From contig NZ_LYVO01000050.1 of NCBI RefSeq assembly GCF_001984055.1, forward strand, positions 1 to 50,261: DNA of 50,261 nt, read 5' to 3'. A program made the position numbers and the translations under genes. Below, in pieces: positions 38,571 to 46,423 of the stretch. The notes under the pieces were generated by a model. That model made no database searches and was not told the DNA's origin. It worked only from the letters and a program-made list of their open reading frames with translations. The stretch is from Variovorax sp. KK3 (GTDB lineage: Bacteria > Pseudomonadota > Gammaproteobacteria > Burkholderiales > Burkholderiaceae_C). Each line of letters begins with the position of its first letter. Position 1 is the stretch's first letter.

Positions 38571-40699
38571 GGTGCACTGTCCTTTCGGAGGGCGAGCAGC
38601 CGGTCTTTCAGGCGCTCGAATTCGCGGTCGCTGTCGATGGTCTTGCGGTTGACCGAGAAGGCCATGGTGGCGGCCGTGCCGTCACCCTCCGCATCCTTGG
38701 CCAGCCACACCCAGAGCCTGCGTTCGCGGACGTAGAGCATGGCAAAAATGCCGACGATCAGCAACAGGCAGCCCAGGTAAACGATGTTCTTGCCAGGGGC
38801 GCGGGCCACCTGGAACACGCTCGCCTGCACCTGCTGGAAGTCGGTGAGCATCATGGCGACCGGGGCCGGGTAGAAATGCGCGTCGCTGAGCGCGAGCACA
38901 GCCTGGGTGAGGAAGGCCTGTGTCTTGTCGTCGGCGGGCAGGGCGGCGAGGCTCGCCTTCTCGCGGCTCAAGTTCAACACCTCGTAGAGCACGTCGTTGA
39001 GGATGCGCACCAGCACCGCCCCGGCGCGCTCGCGCTCGGCCTCGGGCACGTTGGCTTCCATGAATTCGGCGATCGCCTGCCAGCCGCCGTTGCTCACGGC
39101 ATCGGCCCTGGCGCGCTCGGCGCCGGCGAAGAGCGCCAGCGCCCGCGCGGCAGACGAGCGCAGTTGCTCGGCCAGTTCGGGGCGCTTGGGATCGGTGCTG
39201 CGCGCGATGTACCGCTGGATCGCGGTGGAGCGCATCTCGGCATCGTTCAGTGCGGCGCGCATGCGCACGAAGCCGTCCATCGAACCCTGCTCGTCGGAGG
39301 GCACGCGCAGGTAGCGGAAGGGATCTTCCGGTCGTTCCCGCATGCCGAGCAGGAAGACCGGTTGGCCGTCGCCGGTGTCGACGGGCACCATGTAATTCTG
39401 ATACTCCCGGGCCTGGCCGGCCGCGTCGCGCAGCTTGTAGCCGATGCTAGGACCGATGTTGCGCAGCACCTTGGGCTTGTTGGTCTTGTTGGCCGCGCCG
39501 AGCCGCGACTCGATGTCGCTTCGAAGATCGACCTTGCGTACGTCGGCGCCACTGGTCAGCGCGCCAGCGTCGGCGAAGTTCTCGACGTTGATCACGCGCA
39601 GCGCCGTGTATTCGAGCGTCAGACGCTCCGTGCCGTTGGTGATCTCGGCCGTGTTGCCGATGATGCCTTCGAGCTCGAACGTCTTGGCCGACGCCCCCAT
39701 GGGCACGGCCTTGAGCTTCACGCTGGAGCCGCCGTCGTCGAAGCTGGACTGGTAGATCTCGATGCCCTTGTAGCTCGCCGGGTGGTTCACCTCGATGCGC
39801 GCCGGCACCTGCTGGCCGGTCTCGCGGTCGTGCAGCACGACCTCGCTGGCGAAGAGCTTCGGCATGCCGGTCGCGTAGTAGTCGACGATGAACTTCTTGA
39901 GCTCGATGGAGAAGGGCAACTCCTGCAGCAGCACACCGTCGGACTGGTTCAGGATGGCGACGCTGCCCTGCCCTCCTTCGGGCACCAGGATGTTGCCGCG
40001 GAAGGTGAGGTTGTTCGGCGACAGGCGGTGCTGCGGCGCCACGTCGGCGATGAGCCCGCCCCCGGTGTAGACGCTCTTGCCGTTGAACCAGGTCTGGGCC
40101 CGCACGATCAGGTCGCCGTCGAGCAGCCCGCCCAGGCACACCAGCACGATCGCGCTGTGCGCCGCGATGTAGCCCAGCTTGTTCGCACCACCCGCACGCG
40201 CCGCCACCATCCAGCCGTCACCGTCGCGGTGCTGCAACTTGACCTTCCATCCGCCGCCCGCGAGCAACTGGCCGATGCGGTTGGCCGCGACGTCGGGCGT
40301 CTCCCCGAGCACGGCCTCCGCTCGCTGGCCGAAGGCACGCAGGCTCTGGACGCGGATGCTTTCCTTGTAGTTCTTCAAATCGGCCAGGATGCGCGGCGTG
40401 TTGCGTCCGATGCACAGCGACGTGCTGATCACCAGGAAGGCCAGGATCAGCAGAAACCACCAGGCGCTGTAGATCGAATCGAGCCGCGCCGCGCGGAACA
40501 CCTCGGCCCAGAAGGGTCCGAACTGGTTGACGTAGTTGTTGATCGGCTCGTGCTGCTTGAGCACGGTGCCGATGATGGACGCGATGCAGATGACCGTCAG
40601 CAGCGCGATCGCGAAGCGCATCGACGACAGCAGTTCCACCAGCGCGCGAAGCGCGTGGGGGCCGCTGCGCACGCGTAGGCCGTGGGTGGAAACTGACAT
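38567..40699 (-). CDS. resB: ResB-like cytochrome c biogenesis protein
   Basis: A 710-residue inner-membrane protein of System II (ResB/Ccs1). Helices lie near 25-50, 75-100 and 175-195, a large periplasmic domain spans about 200-630, and a last helix lies around 640-665. Landmarks are MRFAIALLTVICIASIIGT near the N terminus, SAWWFLLILAFLVISTSLC, and HSAIVLVCLGGLLDG, and near the end RAPGKNIVYLGCLLLIVGIFAMLY. ATG 40699 is chosen; a TTG at 40720 lies in the terminator of the previous gene. Together with ccsB it probably serves the neighbouring cytochrome c4. Confidence 0.95.
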   Translation of the reverse strand: MSVSTHGLRVRSGPHALRALVELLSSMRFAIALLTVICIASIIGTVLKQHEPINNYVNQFGPFWAEVFRAARLDSIYSAWWFLLILAFLVISTSLCIGRNTPRILADLKNYKESIRVQSLRAFGQRAEAVLGETPDVAANRIGQLLAGGGWKVKLQHRDGDGWMVAARAGGANKLGYIAAHSAIVLVCLGGLLDGDLIVRAQTWFNGKSVYTGGGLIADVAPQHRLSPNNLTFRGNILVPEGGQGSVAILNQSDGVLLQELPFSIELKKFIVDYYATGMPKLFASEVVLHDRETGQQVPARIEVNHPASYKGIEIYQSSFDDGGSSVKLKAVPMGASAKTFELEGIIGNTAEITNGTERLTLEYTALRVINVENFADAGALTSGADVRKVDLRSDIESRLGAANKTNKPKVLRNIGPSIGYKLRDAAGQAREYQNYMVPVDTGDGQPVFLLGMRERPEDPFRYLRVPSDEQGSMDGFVRMRAALNDAEMRSTAIQRYIARSTDPKRPELAEQLRSSAARALALFAGAERARADAVSNGGWQAIAEFMEANVPEAERERAGAVLVRILNDVLYEVLNLSREKASLAALPADDKTQAFLTQAVLALSDAHFYPAPVAMMLTDFQQVQASVFQVARAPGKNIVYLGCLLLIVGIFAMLYVRERRLWVWLAKDAEGDGTAATMAFSVNRKTIDSDREFERLKDRLLALRKDSAP

Positions 40700-40717
40700 G
40701 ACGCAGGATGAGAAATG

Positions 40718-40756
40718 CAAAAGGGCGGGCGATCCTCCCTGGGATCGGCCCGCCCT
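40718..40756 (-). terminator. Rho-independent terminator after cytochrome c4
   Basis: On the minus strand: AGGGCGGGCCGATCC (40756-40742), a 6-base loop, then GGATCGCCCGCCCT (40735-40722) with one bulged base, then UUUU-GC. A 14-pair GC-rich stem that ends in a short U-run lies between the cytochrome c4 stop and the resB start. It probably separates the two transcripts, so resB-ccsB needs its own promoter, which would have to lie in the 19-base gap or inside this hairpin region; none is evident. Confidence 0.78.
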
Positions 40757-40805
40757 GTTGGGGTTTGTTATCGGCGGTTAGTTCAGGCTGGTGCGCCTGG
40801 AAGGA

Positions 40806-41486
40806 TCAGCGCAGGCCGGCGATGTAGTCGGACACGGCCTTGATCTCGCGGTCGTTGAGCTTGGCGGCGACGCCGGTCATCTGCGGGCTGTTCAGGCGGG
40901 CGCCGTCGCGGAACTGGTTGAGCTGCACCACGGTGTAGTCGGCATGCTGGCCGCCCAGGCGCGGGTACTGGGCAGGGATGCCGGCGCCGTTCGGGCTGTG
41001 GCAGCCGGCGCAGGCCGGGATCTGGCGTTCGCCGATGCCGCCGCGGTAGATCTTCTCGCCCAGTGCGACCAGGTCCTTCTCTTTCGAGAAGCCGGGCTTG
41101 ACCTTCTTGGCGCCGACGAAATACGCGACGTTGCGCATGTCTTCGTCGGACAGGGCCGAGGCCAGCGGCTTCATGATGGCGCTCTTGCGCTTGCCGGACT
41201 TGAAGTCCTGCAACTGCTTGAGGATGTATTCGGGGTGCTGCTGCGCCAACTTGGGGTTGGCCGCGATGGCCGAGTTGCCGTCTGCGTTGTGGCACGACGC
41301 GCAGCTCTGGCTGTTGGCCGGGGTGTTGTTGAAGATGGTGTCGCCCTTGGCGGGATCGGGCTTGGCAGCCTTGGCAGGCGCCGCGGCGGCGGCCGGCTTG
41401 CTTGCTTGATCGTCGTCTGCCGCGACGCTGGTGCTGGCGGCGACGCCCATGAGGGCTGCAAGCAGGATACTGGCGAACAACTTCAT
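40806..41486 (-). CDS. Cytochrome c4-type dihaem periplasmic cytochrome
   Basis: A 226-residue precursor from ATG 41486 with a signal peptide (MKLFASILLAALMGVAAS, cut near AA-ADDD) and an Ala/Pro/Lys linker. Two cytochrome c domains follow, with CASCH (Cys62/Cys65/His66) and CAGCH (Cys159/Cys162/His163). Met axial ligands probably lie in the SAIMKPLA and SPQMTGVA segments. A di-c-type periplasmic electron carrier, probably feeding cbb3 or another terminal oxidase. Divergent from engB with overlapping -10 elements. Confidence 0.95.
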   Translation of the reverse strand: MKLFASILLAALMGVAASTSVAADDDQASKPAAAAAPAKAAKPDPAKGDTIFNNTPANSQSCASCHNADGNSAIAANPKLAQQHPEYILKQLQDFKSGKRKSAIMKPLASALSDEDMRNVAYFVGAKKVKPGFSKEKDLVALGEKIYRGGIGERQIPACAGCHSPNGAGIPAQYPRLGGQHADYTVVQLNQFRDGARLNSPQMTGVAAKLNDREIKAVSDYIAGLR

Positions 41487-41522
41487 ATCGGGGGCTTGGG
41501 ATTTATGGCGCAAAACCGGCGG

Positions 41523-41532
41523 ATTCTACAAT
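41523..41532. promoter_or_regulatory. Back-to-back -10 elements for cytochrome c4 and engB
   Basis: The decamer ATTCTACAAT contains TACAAT on the plus strand (41527-41532, toward engB) and TAGAAT on the minus strand (41528-41523, toward the cytochrome c4 gene), sharing two bases. Leaders would be about 23-30 bases each. No TTGACA-like -35 is visible for either. Confidence 0.45.
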
Positions 41533-41560
41533 GTGACGCCCCGTGACCCTGGCTCCAACG

Positions 41561-42316
41561 ATGACCGCTCCGAGCCGCAAGCCGGCAACCCCCTATCCCC
41601 GCAAGACCGCCGTCGCCGACAGCGCGGCCGCCGAACGCTTCCGCGCCGCCCGCGGTTGGCTGCATACCGCGCACTTCCTCACCAGCGCTCCGCAGCTCGA
41701 ACACCTGCCGCCCGTCGGGCTGCCAGAAATCGCCTTCGTCGGCCGTTCGAACGCCGGCAAGTCCACCGCCATCAACACGCTGACCCAGCAAACGCGCCTG
41801 GCCTACGCCTCGAAGACGCCGGGCCGCACCCAGCACATCAACCTGTTCGGCGTCGGCCGGCAGAAGACGGACGACGCAGTGCTGGCCGACCTGCCCGGCT
41901 ACGGCTATGCGGCCGTGCCGCGCGAGGCCAAGCTGCGCTGGCAACGTGTGATGGGCAATTACCTGATGACGCGCGAGAGCCTGCGCGGCGTGGTGCTGAT
42001 GTGCGATCCGCGCCATGGCTTGACCGAGCTCGACGACATCCTGCTCGAGGTGATCCGCCCGCGCGTCGAGCAGGGCCTCAAGTTCCTGGTGCTGCTGACC
42101 AAGGCCGACAAGCTCTCGCGCGCCGAGGGCGCCAAGGCGCTGTCGATCGCGCGACTACAGGCCGGCGGCGGCGAGGTCAAACTGTTCTCCGCCTTGAAGC
42201 AACAGGGCGTGGACGAAACGGCCGAGCTGCTGTGGCACTGGACGCATCCGCAGAAGACCGACGAAGATGCGTCCGCCGAGTCGACAGAAGGAAAAGAAAG
42301 AGACAGCCCGCCATGA
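41561..42316 (+). CDS. engB: EngB (YsxC/YihA) ribosome-biogenesis GTPase
   Basis: Essential GTPase for large ribosomal subunit assembly. Motifs: G1 GRSNAGKST, G2 region TPGRTQHIN, G3 DLPGYGY, G4 TKADK, G5 SALK. From ATG 41561 it is 251 residues, slightly longer than E. coli YihA, with an N-terminal Pro/Arg/Lys tail of about 50 residues and an acidic/Glu-rich C-terminal tail. A GTG at 41543 would add six residues, but the -10 at 41527-41532 puts the transcript start near 41538, favouring the ATG. It overlaps the next gene by ATGA. Confidence 0.95.
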   Translation: MTAPSRKPATPYPRKTAVADSAAAERFRAARGWLHTAHFLTSAPQLEHLPPVGLPEIAFVGRSNAGKSTAINTLTQQTRLAYASKTPGRTQHINLFGVGRQKTDDAVLADLPGYGYAAVPREAKLRWQRVMGNYLMTRESLRGVVLMCDPRHGLTELDDILLEVIRPRVEQGLKFLVLLTKADKLSRAEGAKALSIARLQAGGGEVKLFSALKQQGVDETAELLWHWTHPQKTDEDASAESTEGKERDSPP

Positions 42317-43227
42317 TCCAGACCTTTGCCCGCACGCTGCCCAACGGCACCACGCTCAGCTGCCGCGCCGCCGGCGAGCCCGGCCGCCCGTTGATGGTGT
42401 TCCTGCACGGCTTTCCGGAAGCCGCCTTCATCTGGGACGAGCTGATGGAGCACTTCAGCCGGCCGGAGCATGGCGGCTGGCGCTGCGTGGCGCCCAACCT
42501 GCGCGGCTTCGAGAAGTCCAGTTCGCCCAAGGAGGTCGAGGCCTATCGCGCGCATCTGCTGGTCCAGGACATCGAGCAACTGGCGCGCAGCGAACGCGAC
42601 GACGGCCGCATCGAAGTGCTGATCGCGCACGACTGGGGCGGCGCCTTCGGCTGGGGCTACGGCAACCAGCACGGGGACACGCTGGGGCGGCTGGTCATCA
42701 TCAACTCGCCGCACCCGGGCACCTTCATGCGCGAGTTGCGCGACAACCCGGCCCAACAGGCGGCCAGCATGTACATGAACTTCCTGGCGCGGCCCGACGC
42801 CGAGGCCATGCTTTCGGCCGACGACTACAAGCGCCTGTGGCTGTCGTTCACCCAGATGAAGGCCGGACCCGACGGCTATGGCTGGCTCACCGAAGAGGTC
42901 AAGAACCAGTACCGCGAGGTCTGGGACCACGGACTCACGGGCGCCTGCAACCTCTACCGCGTGACGCCGATGAAACCGGCGATTCCCGGCAAGCCGGCGG
43001 CCGAGTTTCCCGAACTGCCGCGCGAACGGCTGGTGGTGAACGTGCCGACCTTCGTGTTCTGGGCCCTGGACGACGCTGCATTGCTGCCAGGCCTGCTCGA
43101 AGGTTTGGAAGACTACGTGCCGAAACTCGATCTCAAGAAGGTGCCCGACGCGACCCACTGGATCGTGCACGAACAGCCGCAATACGTGGCCAGCGAGATC
43201 GAGGCTTTTCTCGCGCGCACTCAGTAG
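42313..43227 (+). CDS. Alpha/beta hydrolase, epoxide hydrolase-like
   Basis: A 304-residue alpha/beta hydrolase. The oxyanion motif is HGFPE (32-36) and the nucleophile is Asp107 in IAHDWGGAFGW. An Asp rather than Ser nucleophile points to epoxide hydrolase or haloalkane/fluoroacetate dehalogenase types. The charge relay acid is likely Asp253 or Asp254 in WALDDAALLPG, with His282 in ATHWIVHEQP. A lid domain covers about 130-235. Substrate unknown. It is read with engB (ATGA overlap) and its stop overlaps that of the acyltransferase gene on the other strand. Confidence 0.87.
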   Translation: MIQTFARTLPNGTTLSCRAAGEPGRPLMVFLHGFPEAAFIWDELMEHFSRPEHGGWRCVAPNLRGFEKSSSPKEVEAYRAHLLVQDIEQLARSERDDGRIEVLIAHDWGGAFGWGYGNQHGDTLGRLVIINSPHPGTFMRELRDNPAQQAASMYMNFLARPDAEAMLSADDYKRLWLSFTQMKAGPDGYGWLTEEVKNQYREVWDHGLTGACNLYRVTPMKPAIPGKPAAEFPELPRERLVVNVPTFVFWALDDAALLPGLLEGLEDYVPKLDLKKVPDATHWIVHEQPQYVASEIEAFLARTQ

Positions 43228-44105
43228 ACCGACGCCGCGCCATCGGGCCGAGTCTTGAAGCGCCGGTGCACCCAGTAGTACTGCGAGGGCATGGTGTCGA
43301 TGTAGCCCTGCAGGCGCTCGTTCATCAGCGCGGTGTCGGCCACCACGTCCTCGGTCGGGAAGTCGGCCCAGGCGGGCAGCACCTCGATTTCGTAGCCCGT
43401 GGGCGTGAGCTTGGAAACCACCGGCACGACCTTGGCACGACCCAGCCGTGCGAAGCGCGACAGCGACGGCACCGTCGCGGCGGGCACGCCGTAGAAGGGC
43501 ACGAAGACGGTCTGGTCGCGGCCGAAGTCCATGTCGGGCAGCAGGTACAGCAGCCCGCCCTTGCGCAGCCCCGCGATGATCGGCTTGATGCCATCGACCC
43601 GGTTCAGCGTGATCACGTTGCCGAAGCGCTTGCGGCCCTCTTTGATCCACGCATCCACCATCGGGTCGCGCTGGGTGGTATAGATGGTGGTGGAAGGCCG
43701 TGCCGTGTGCATGGTCAGGGCCGTGGCCGCGGCATCGAGGCCATAGAAGTGCGGCGCGAACAGGATCATCGGGTCGGTACCGTTGGCGATCTCGTCGATC
43801 TCGCCGGAAGCGCCCTTCACCTTGAGGCGGGCCGCCACGGTGGCTTCGGGCGCATGCCAGAGCCAGCCCCGATCGAGCCATGATTGCGCGACGTAGACGA
43901 AGGTCTCGCGCGCGATGCTTCGCCGCTCGGCCTGCGACTTCTCGGGAAAGCACAGGGCGAGGTTGGCATCCACCACCTTGCGCCGCGACCCTGCCACGCT
44001 GTGCAGCACGTGGCCCAGGAACGTGCCGAAACCGCGTACCACGGGCAGTGGAACGTGAGCCAAGGCGCGCATGAACCCGATGCCGATCTGGGAAAACAAG
44101 CTCAT
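43221..44105 (-). CDS. LpxL/HtrB-type lipid A acyltransferase (first copy)
   Basis: A 294-residue inner-membrane late acyltransferase of lipid A synthesis. A hydrophobic N terminus (IGIGFMRALAHVPLPVVRGFG) anchors it. The HX4D/E catalytic motif is His-Phe-Tyr-Gly-Leu-Asp (APHFYGLDAA); LLYLLPDMDFGRDQTVFVPFYG and YYWVHRRFKTRPDG are the other family blocks. Its ATG overlaps the stop of the upstream paralogue. It could act as LpxL or LpxM; the order of action cannot be told from sequence alone. Confidence 0.93.
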   Translation of the reverse strand: MSLFSQIGIGFMRALAHVPLPVVRGFGTFLGHVLHSVAGSRRKVVDANLALCFPEKSQAERRSIARETFVYVAQSWLDRGWLWHAPEATVAARLKVKGASGEIDEIANGTDPMILFAPHFYGLDAAATALTMHTARPSTTIYTTQRDPMVDAWIKEGRKRFGNVITLNRVDGIKPIIAGLRKGGLLYLLPDMDFGRDQTVFVPFYGVPAATVPSLSRFARLGRAKVVPVVSKLTPTGYEIEVLPAWADFPTEDVVADTALMNERLQGYIDTMPSQYYWVHRRFKTRPDGAASVY

Positions 44106-44989
44106 GGCGTCGACTCCGCCACGACCGGCGCTTCACCGCGCGGCTGCTTGTAGCGCGCGTAGTCCCAGACGTACTGCCCCGGCAGCGCGCGGATCAGCGC
44201 GGCGATGCCCTCGTTCATGGCCGCCGCGGCGGCCTCGGGCGTGGCCTTCGGATCGCCCAGCGCGGTTCCCTCGCAAGGCGTCAGGCGAATGGCGTAGCCC
44301 GCACCGCGCGGAAGCCGCTCGCACACGCCGAAGAACACGCGCGCACCGGTCTGCTGCGCCAGCCGCGGCAGCAGGGTCATCGTGTAGGCAGGCCGCCCGA
44401 GGAAGGGCGCCCACACGCCCTGCCCCAGCGGCGGCACCTGGTCGGGCAGGATGCCCGTGTAGCCACCCTGGCGCAGCGTGCGAATGAGGCCGCGCACGCC
44501 CGCGACGCTGGTCGGCAGCGTCTGCAAACCGCGCCGTTCGCGCGAGCCCGAGGCGAGCAGGTCGGCCATCCACTTCTTGCGATGCGGCCGGAACAAGGCG
44601 GTGATCGGTCCATGCGTGCCGACGAAGCGCTCGCCGAGCGCCTGCCCCAGGATTTCCCAGCAGCCGATGTGCGGCGACGCGATGATCACGCCCTTGCGGG
44701 CCGCGAGCGCGGCCTCGAGTTCGTCAACGCCATCCCAGCGGACGATGCGCGGCAGCACGCTTTCGTCCTGCCCGCGCGCCCAAAGCCACGGCAGTTCCGC
44801 CGCCATCGCACCCGCGGCGCCGATGGCGGGGCGGTACTGGTCGGGGCTGAAGCCGGCACGCTCCGCGTTCTCTCGAAAACGCCGACGGTAGGTCGGCGAG
44901 CCCCACCAGACGAGCCAGCCCAGGCAGCGGCCGGCGGCCTGCATCCATCGCAGCGGCACGTGGGCGAGCAGTCGAAACAGAAAAATCAT
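44102..44989 (-). CDS. LpxL/HtrB-type lipid A acyltransferase (second copy)
   Basis: A 295-residue paralogue of the downstream gene with low visible identity. It has an N-terminal membrane segment, the HX4E motif His-Ile-Gly-Cys-Trp-Glu (SPHIGCWEILG), GILPDQVPPLGQGVWAPFLGR (the family LxDQ/D block), and the near-terminal PGQYVWDYARYKQPRG. The pair is translationally coupled (ATGA) and divergent from metK. Such tandem acyltransferases next to metK are a familiar arrangement in betaproteobacteria. Confidence 0.93.
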   Translation of the reverse strand: MIFLFRLLAHVPLRWMQAAGRCLGWLVWWGSPTYRRRFRENAERAGFSPDQYRPAIGAAGAMAAELPWLWARGQDESVLPRIVRWDGVDELEAALAARKGVIIASPHIGCWEILGQALGERFVGTHGPITALFRPHRKKWMADLLASGSRERRGLQTLPTSVAGVRGLIRTLRQGGYTGILPDQVPPLGQGVWAPFLGRPAYTMTLLPRLAQQTGARVFFGVCERLPRGAGYAIRLTPCEGTALGDPKATPEAAAAAMNEGIAALIRALPGQYVWDYARYKQPRGEAPVVAESTP

Positions 44990-45044
44990 CCAGTCGGAGG
45001 GGGTGGAAAACCAGGCGCGCGCGCAGCGTACCGCGCGGCTCGAA

Positions 45045-45050
45045 TAGAAT
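45045..45050 (+). promoter_or_regulatory. TAGAAT -10 for metK
   Basis: TAGAAT at 45045-45050 on the plus strand would start transcription near 45057, which is the first base of the predicted riboswitch aptamer. No good -35 is seen. Coincidence of the predicted start with the aptamer edge supports both calls. Confidence 0.5.
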
Positions 45051-45055
45051 GCAAA

Positions 45056-45117
45056 TTGTCGCTGAGTTATGGAACTACTTGCAGGGCGACGTTAAACATC
45101 ACTGCTAAAGCGTTCGC
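45056..45117 (+). promoter_or_regulatory. SAM-II (metA motif) riboswitch upstream of metK
   Basis: P1 pairs GTCGC (45058-45062) with GCGAC (45086-45090). The loop carries GAAC (45072-45075) and GCAG (45081-45084), which pair with GTTC (45112-45115) and CTGC (45102-45105) downstream, making the H-type pseudoknot of SAM-II. The sequence between keeps the typical GTTAAAC after P1 and GCTAAAG before the last pairing, matching the published SAM-II pattern in layout. SAM-II binds S-adenosylmethionine and usually represses translation or transcription. It sits 55 bases before the metK ATG, and the product of metK is SAM itself, so feedback is expected. A stem GATCGGC/GCCGATT (45131-45149) lies between it and AGGAG (45157-45161). 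I could not run a covariance search. Confidence 0.78.
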
Positions 45118-45171
45118 CAGACTCCCGACGGATCGGCAACGCGCCGATTCAACCACAGGAGTTTTCACGAC

Positions 45172-46353
45172 ATGGCGAACGACTTTCTCTTCACTTCCGA
45201 ATCCGTTTCCGAAGGCCACCCCGACAAGGTTGCCGACCAGATCTCGGATGCCATCCTCGACGCGATCTTCGAGCAGGACCCCCGCAGCCGCGTGGCCGCC
45301 GAGACGCTGACCAACACCGGCCTCGTGGTGCTGGCCGGCGAGATCACCACCAACGCGCACGTCGACTACATCCAGGTCGCACGCGACACCATCAAGCGCA
45401 TCGGCTACGACAACACCGACTACGGCATCGACTACAAGGGCTGCGCCGTGATGGTCTGCTACGACAAGCAGTCCAACGACATCGCCCAGGGCGTGGACCA
45501 CGCGAGCGACGACCACCTGAACACCGGTGCCGGCGACCAGGGCCTGATGTTCGGCTACGCCTGCGACGAAACGCCCGAGCTCATGCCCGCGCCGATCTAC
45601 TACGCCCACCGCCTCGTGGAGCGCCAGGCCCAGTTGCGCAAGGACGGCCGCCTGCCCTTCCTGCGCCCCGACGCCAAGAGCCAGGTGACGATGCGCTACG
45701 TCGACGGCAAGCCGCACAGCATCGACACCGTGGTGCTCTCCACGCAGCACCATCCCGACCAGAGCGAAACGCCGACCAAGATGAAGGCGTCGTTCAACGA
45801 AGCCATCATCGAAGAGATCATCAAGCCGGTGTTGCCGAAGGAATGGCTCAAGGACACCAAGTACCTGATCAATCCGACCGGCCGTTTCGTCATCGGCGGC
45901 CCGCAGGGTGATTGCGGCCTCACCGGCCGCAAGATCATCGTCGACACCTACGGCGGCGCCTGCCCTCACGGCGGTGGCGCCTTCTCGGGCAAGGATCCGA
46001 GCAAGGTCGACCGCTCGGCGGCCTACGCCGCGCGCTACGTGGCCAAGAACATCGTGGCTGCCGGCATCGCGCGCCAGTGCCAGATCCAGGTCGCTTATGC
46101 GATCGGTGTCGCACGCCCGATGAACGTCACGGTCTACACCGAGGGCACCGGCAAGATTTCCGACGAGAAGATCGCCGCGCTGGTGCAGGAACACTTCGAC
46201 CTGCGTCCGAAGGGCATCATTCAAATGCTCGACCTGCTGCGCCCGATCTACGGCAAGACCGCCGCCTACGGCCACTTCGGGCGCGAAGAGCCCGAATTCA
46301 GCTGGGAGCGCACCGACAAGGCTGCGGTCCTGCGCGCCGCGGCAGGCCTTTAA
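45172..46353 (+). CDS. metK: MetK, S-adenosylmethionine synthetase
   Basis: Makes SAM from methionine and ATP. The 393-residue protein starts at ATG 45172 with AGGAG ten bases upstream. Landmarks: SESVSEGHPDKVADQISDAI near residue 10 (His16 of the active site), GAGDQGLMFGYA, and GGGAFSGKDPSKVDRSAAY. It has the three-fold alpha/beta repeats of the family and ends AAVLRAAAGL. Preceded by the SAM-II riboswitch. Divergent from the acyltransferase pair and convergent with the autotransporter. Confidence 0.98.
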   Translation: MANDFLFTSESVSEGHPDKVADQISDAILDAIFEQDPRSRVAAETLTNTGLVVLAGEITTNAHVDYIQVARDTIKRIGYDNTDYGIDYKGCAVMVCYDKQSNDIAQGVDHASDDHLNTGAGDQGLMFGYACDETPELMPAPIYYAHRLVERQAQLRKDGRLPFLRPDAKSQVTMRYVDGKPHSIDTVVLSTQHHPDQSETPTKMKASFNEAIIEEIIKPVLPKEWLKDTKYLINPTGRFVIGGPQGDCGLTGRKIIVDTYGGACPHGGGAFSGKDPSKVDRSAAYAARYVAKNIVAAGIARQCQIQVAYAIGVARPMNVTVYTEGTGKISDEKIAALVQEHFDLRPKGIIQMLDLLRPIYGKTAAYGHFGREEPEFSWERTDKAAVLRAAAGL

Positions 46354-46388
46354 GCCTTCTGCTGCCAGCGACACGGCAAGTTGTCGCG

Positions 46389-46418
46389 CGGCTCGCCTGC
46401 CACACGGCGGACGAGCCG
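46389..46418. terminator. Hairpin between metK and the autotransporter gene, possible terminator
   Basis: CGGCTCG (46389-46395) pairs with CGAGCCG (46412-46418) with a 16-base loop that can pair further. It lies in the 70-base gap of the convergent metK and autotransporter genes. No proper U-run follows on either strand, so intrinsic termination is uncertain. Confidence 0.35.
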
Positions 46419-46423
46419 GCGTT

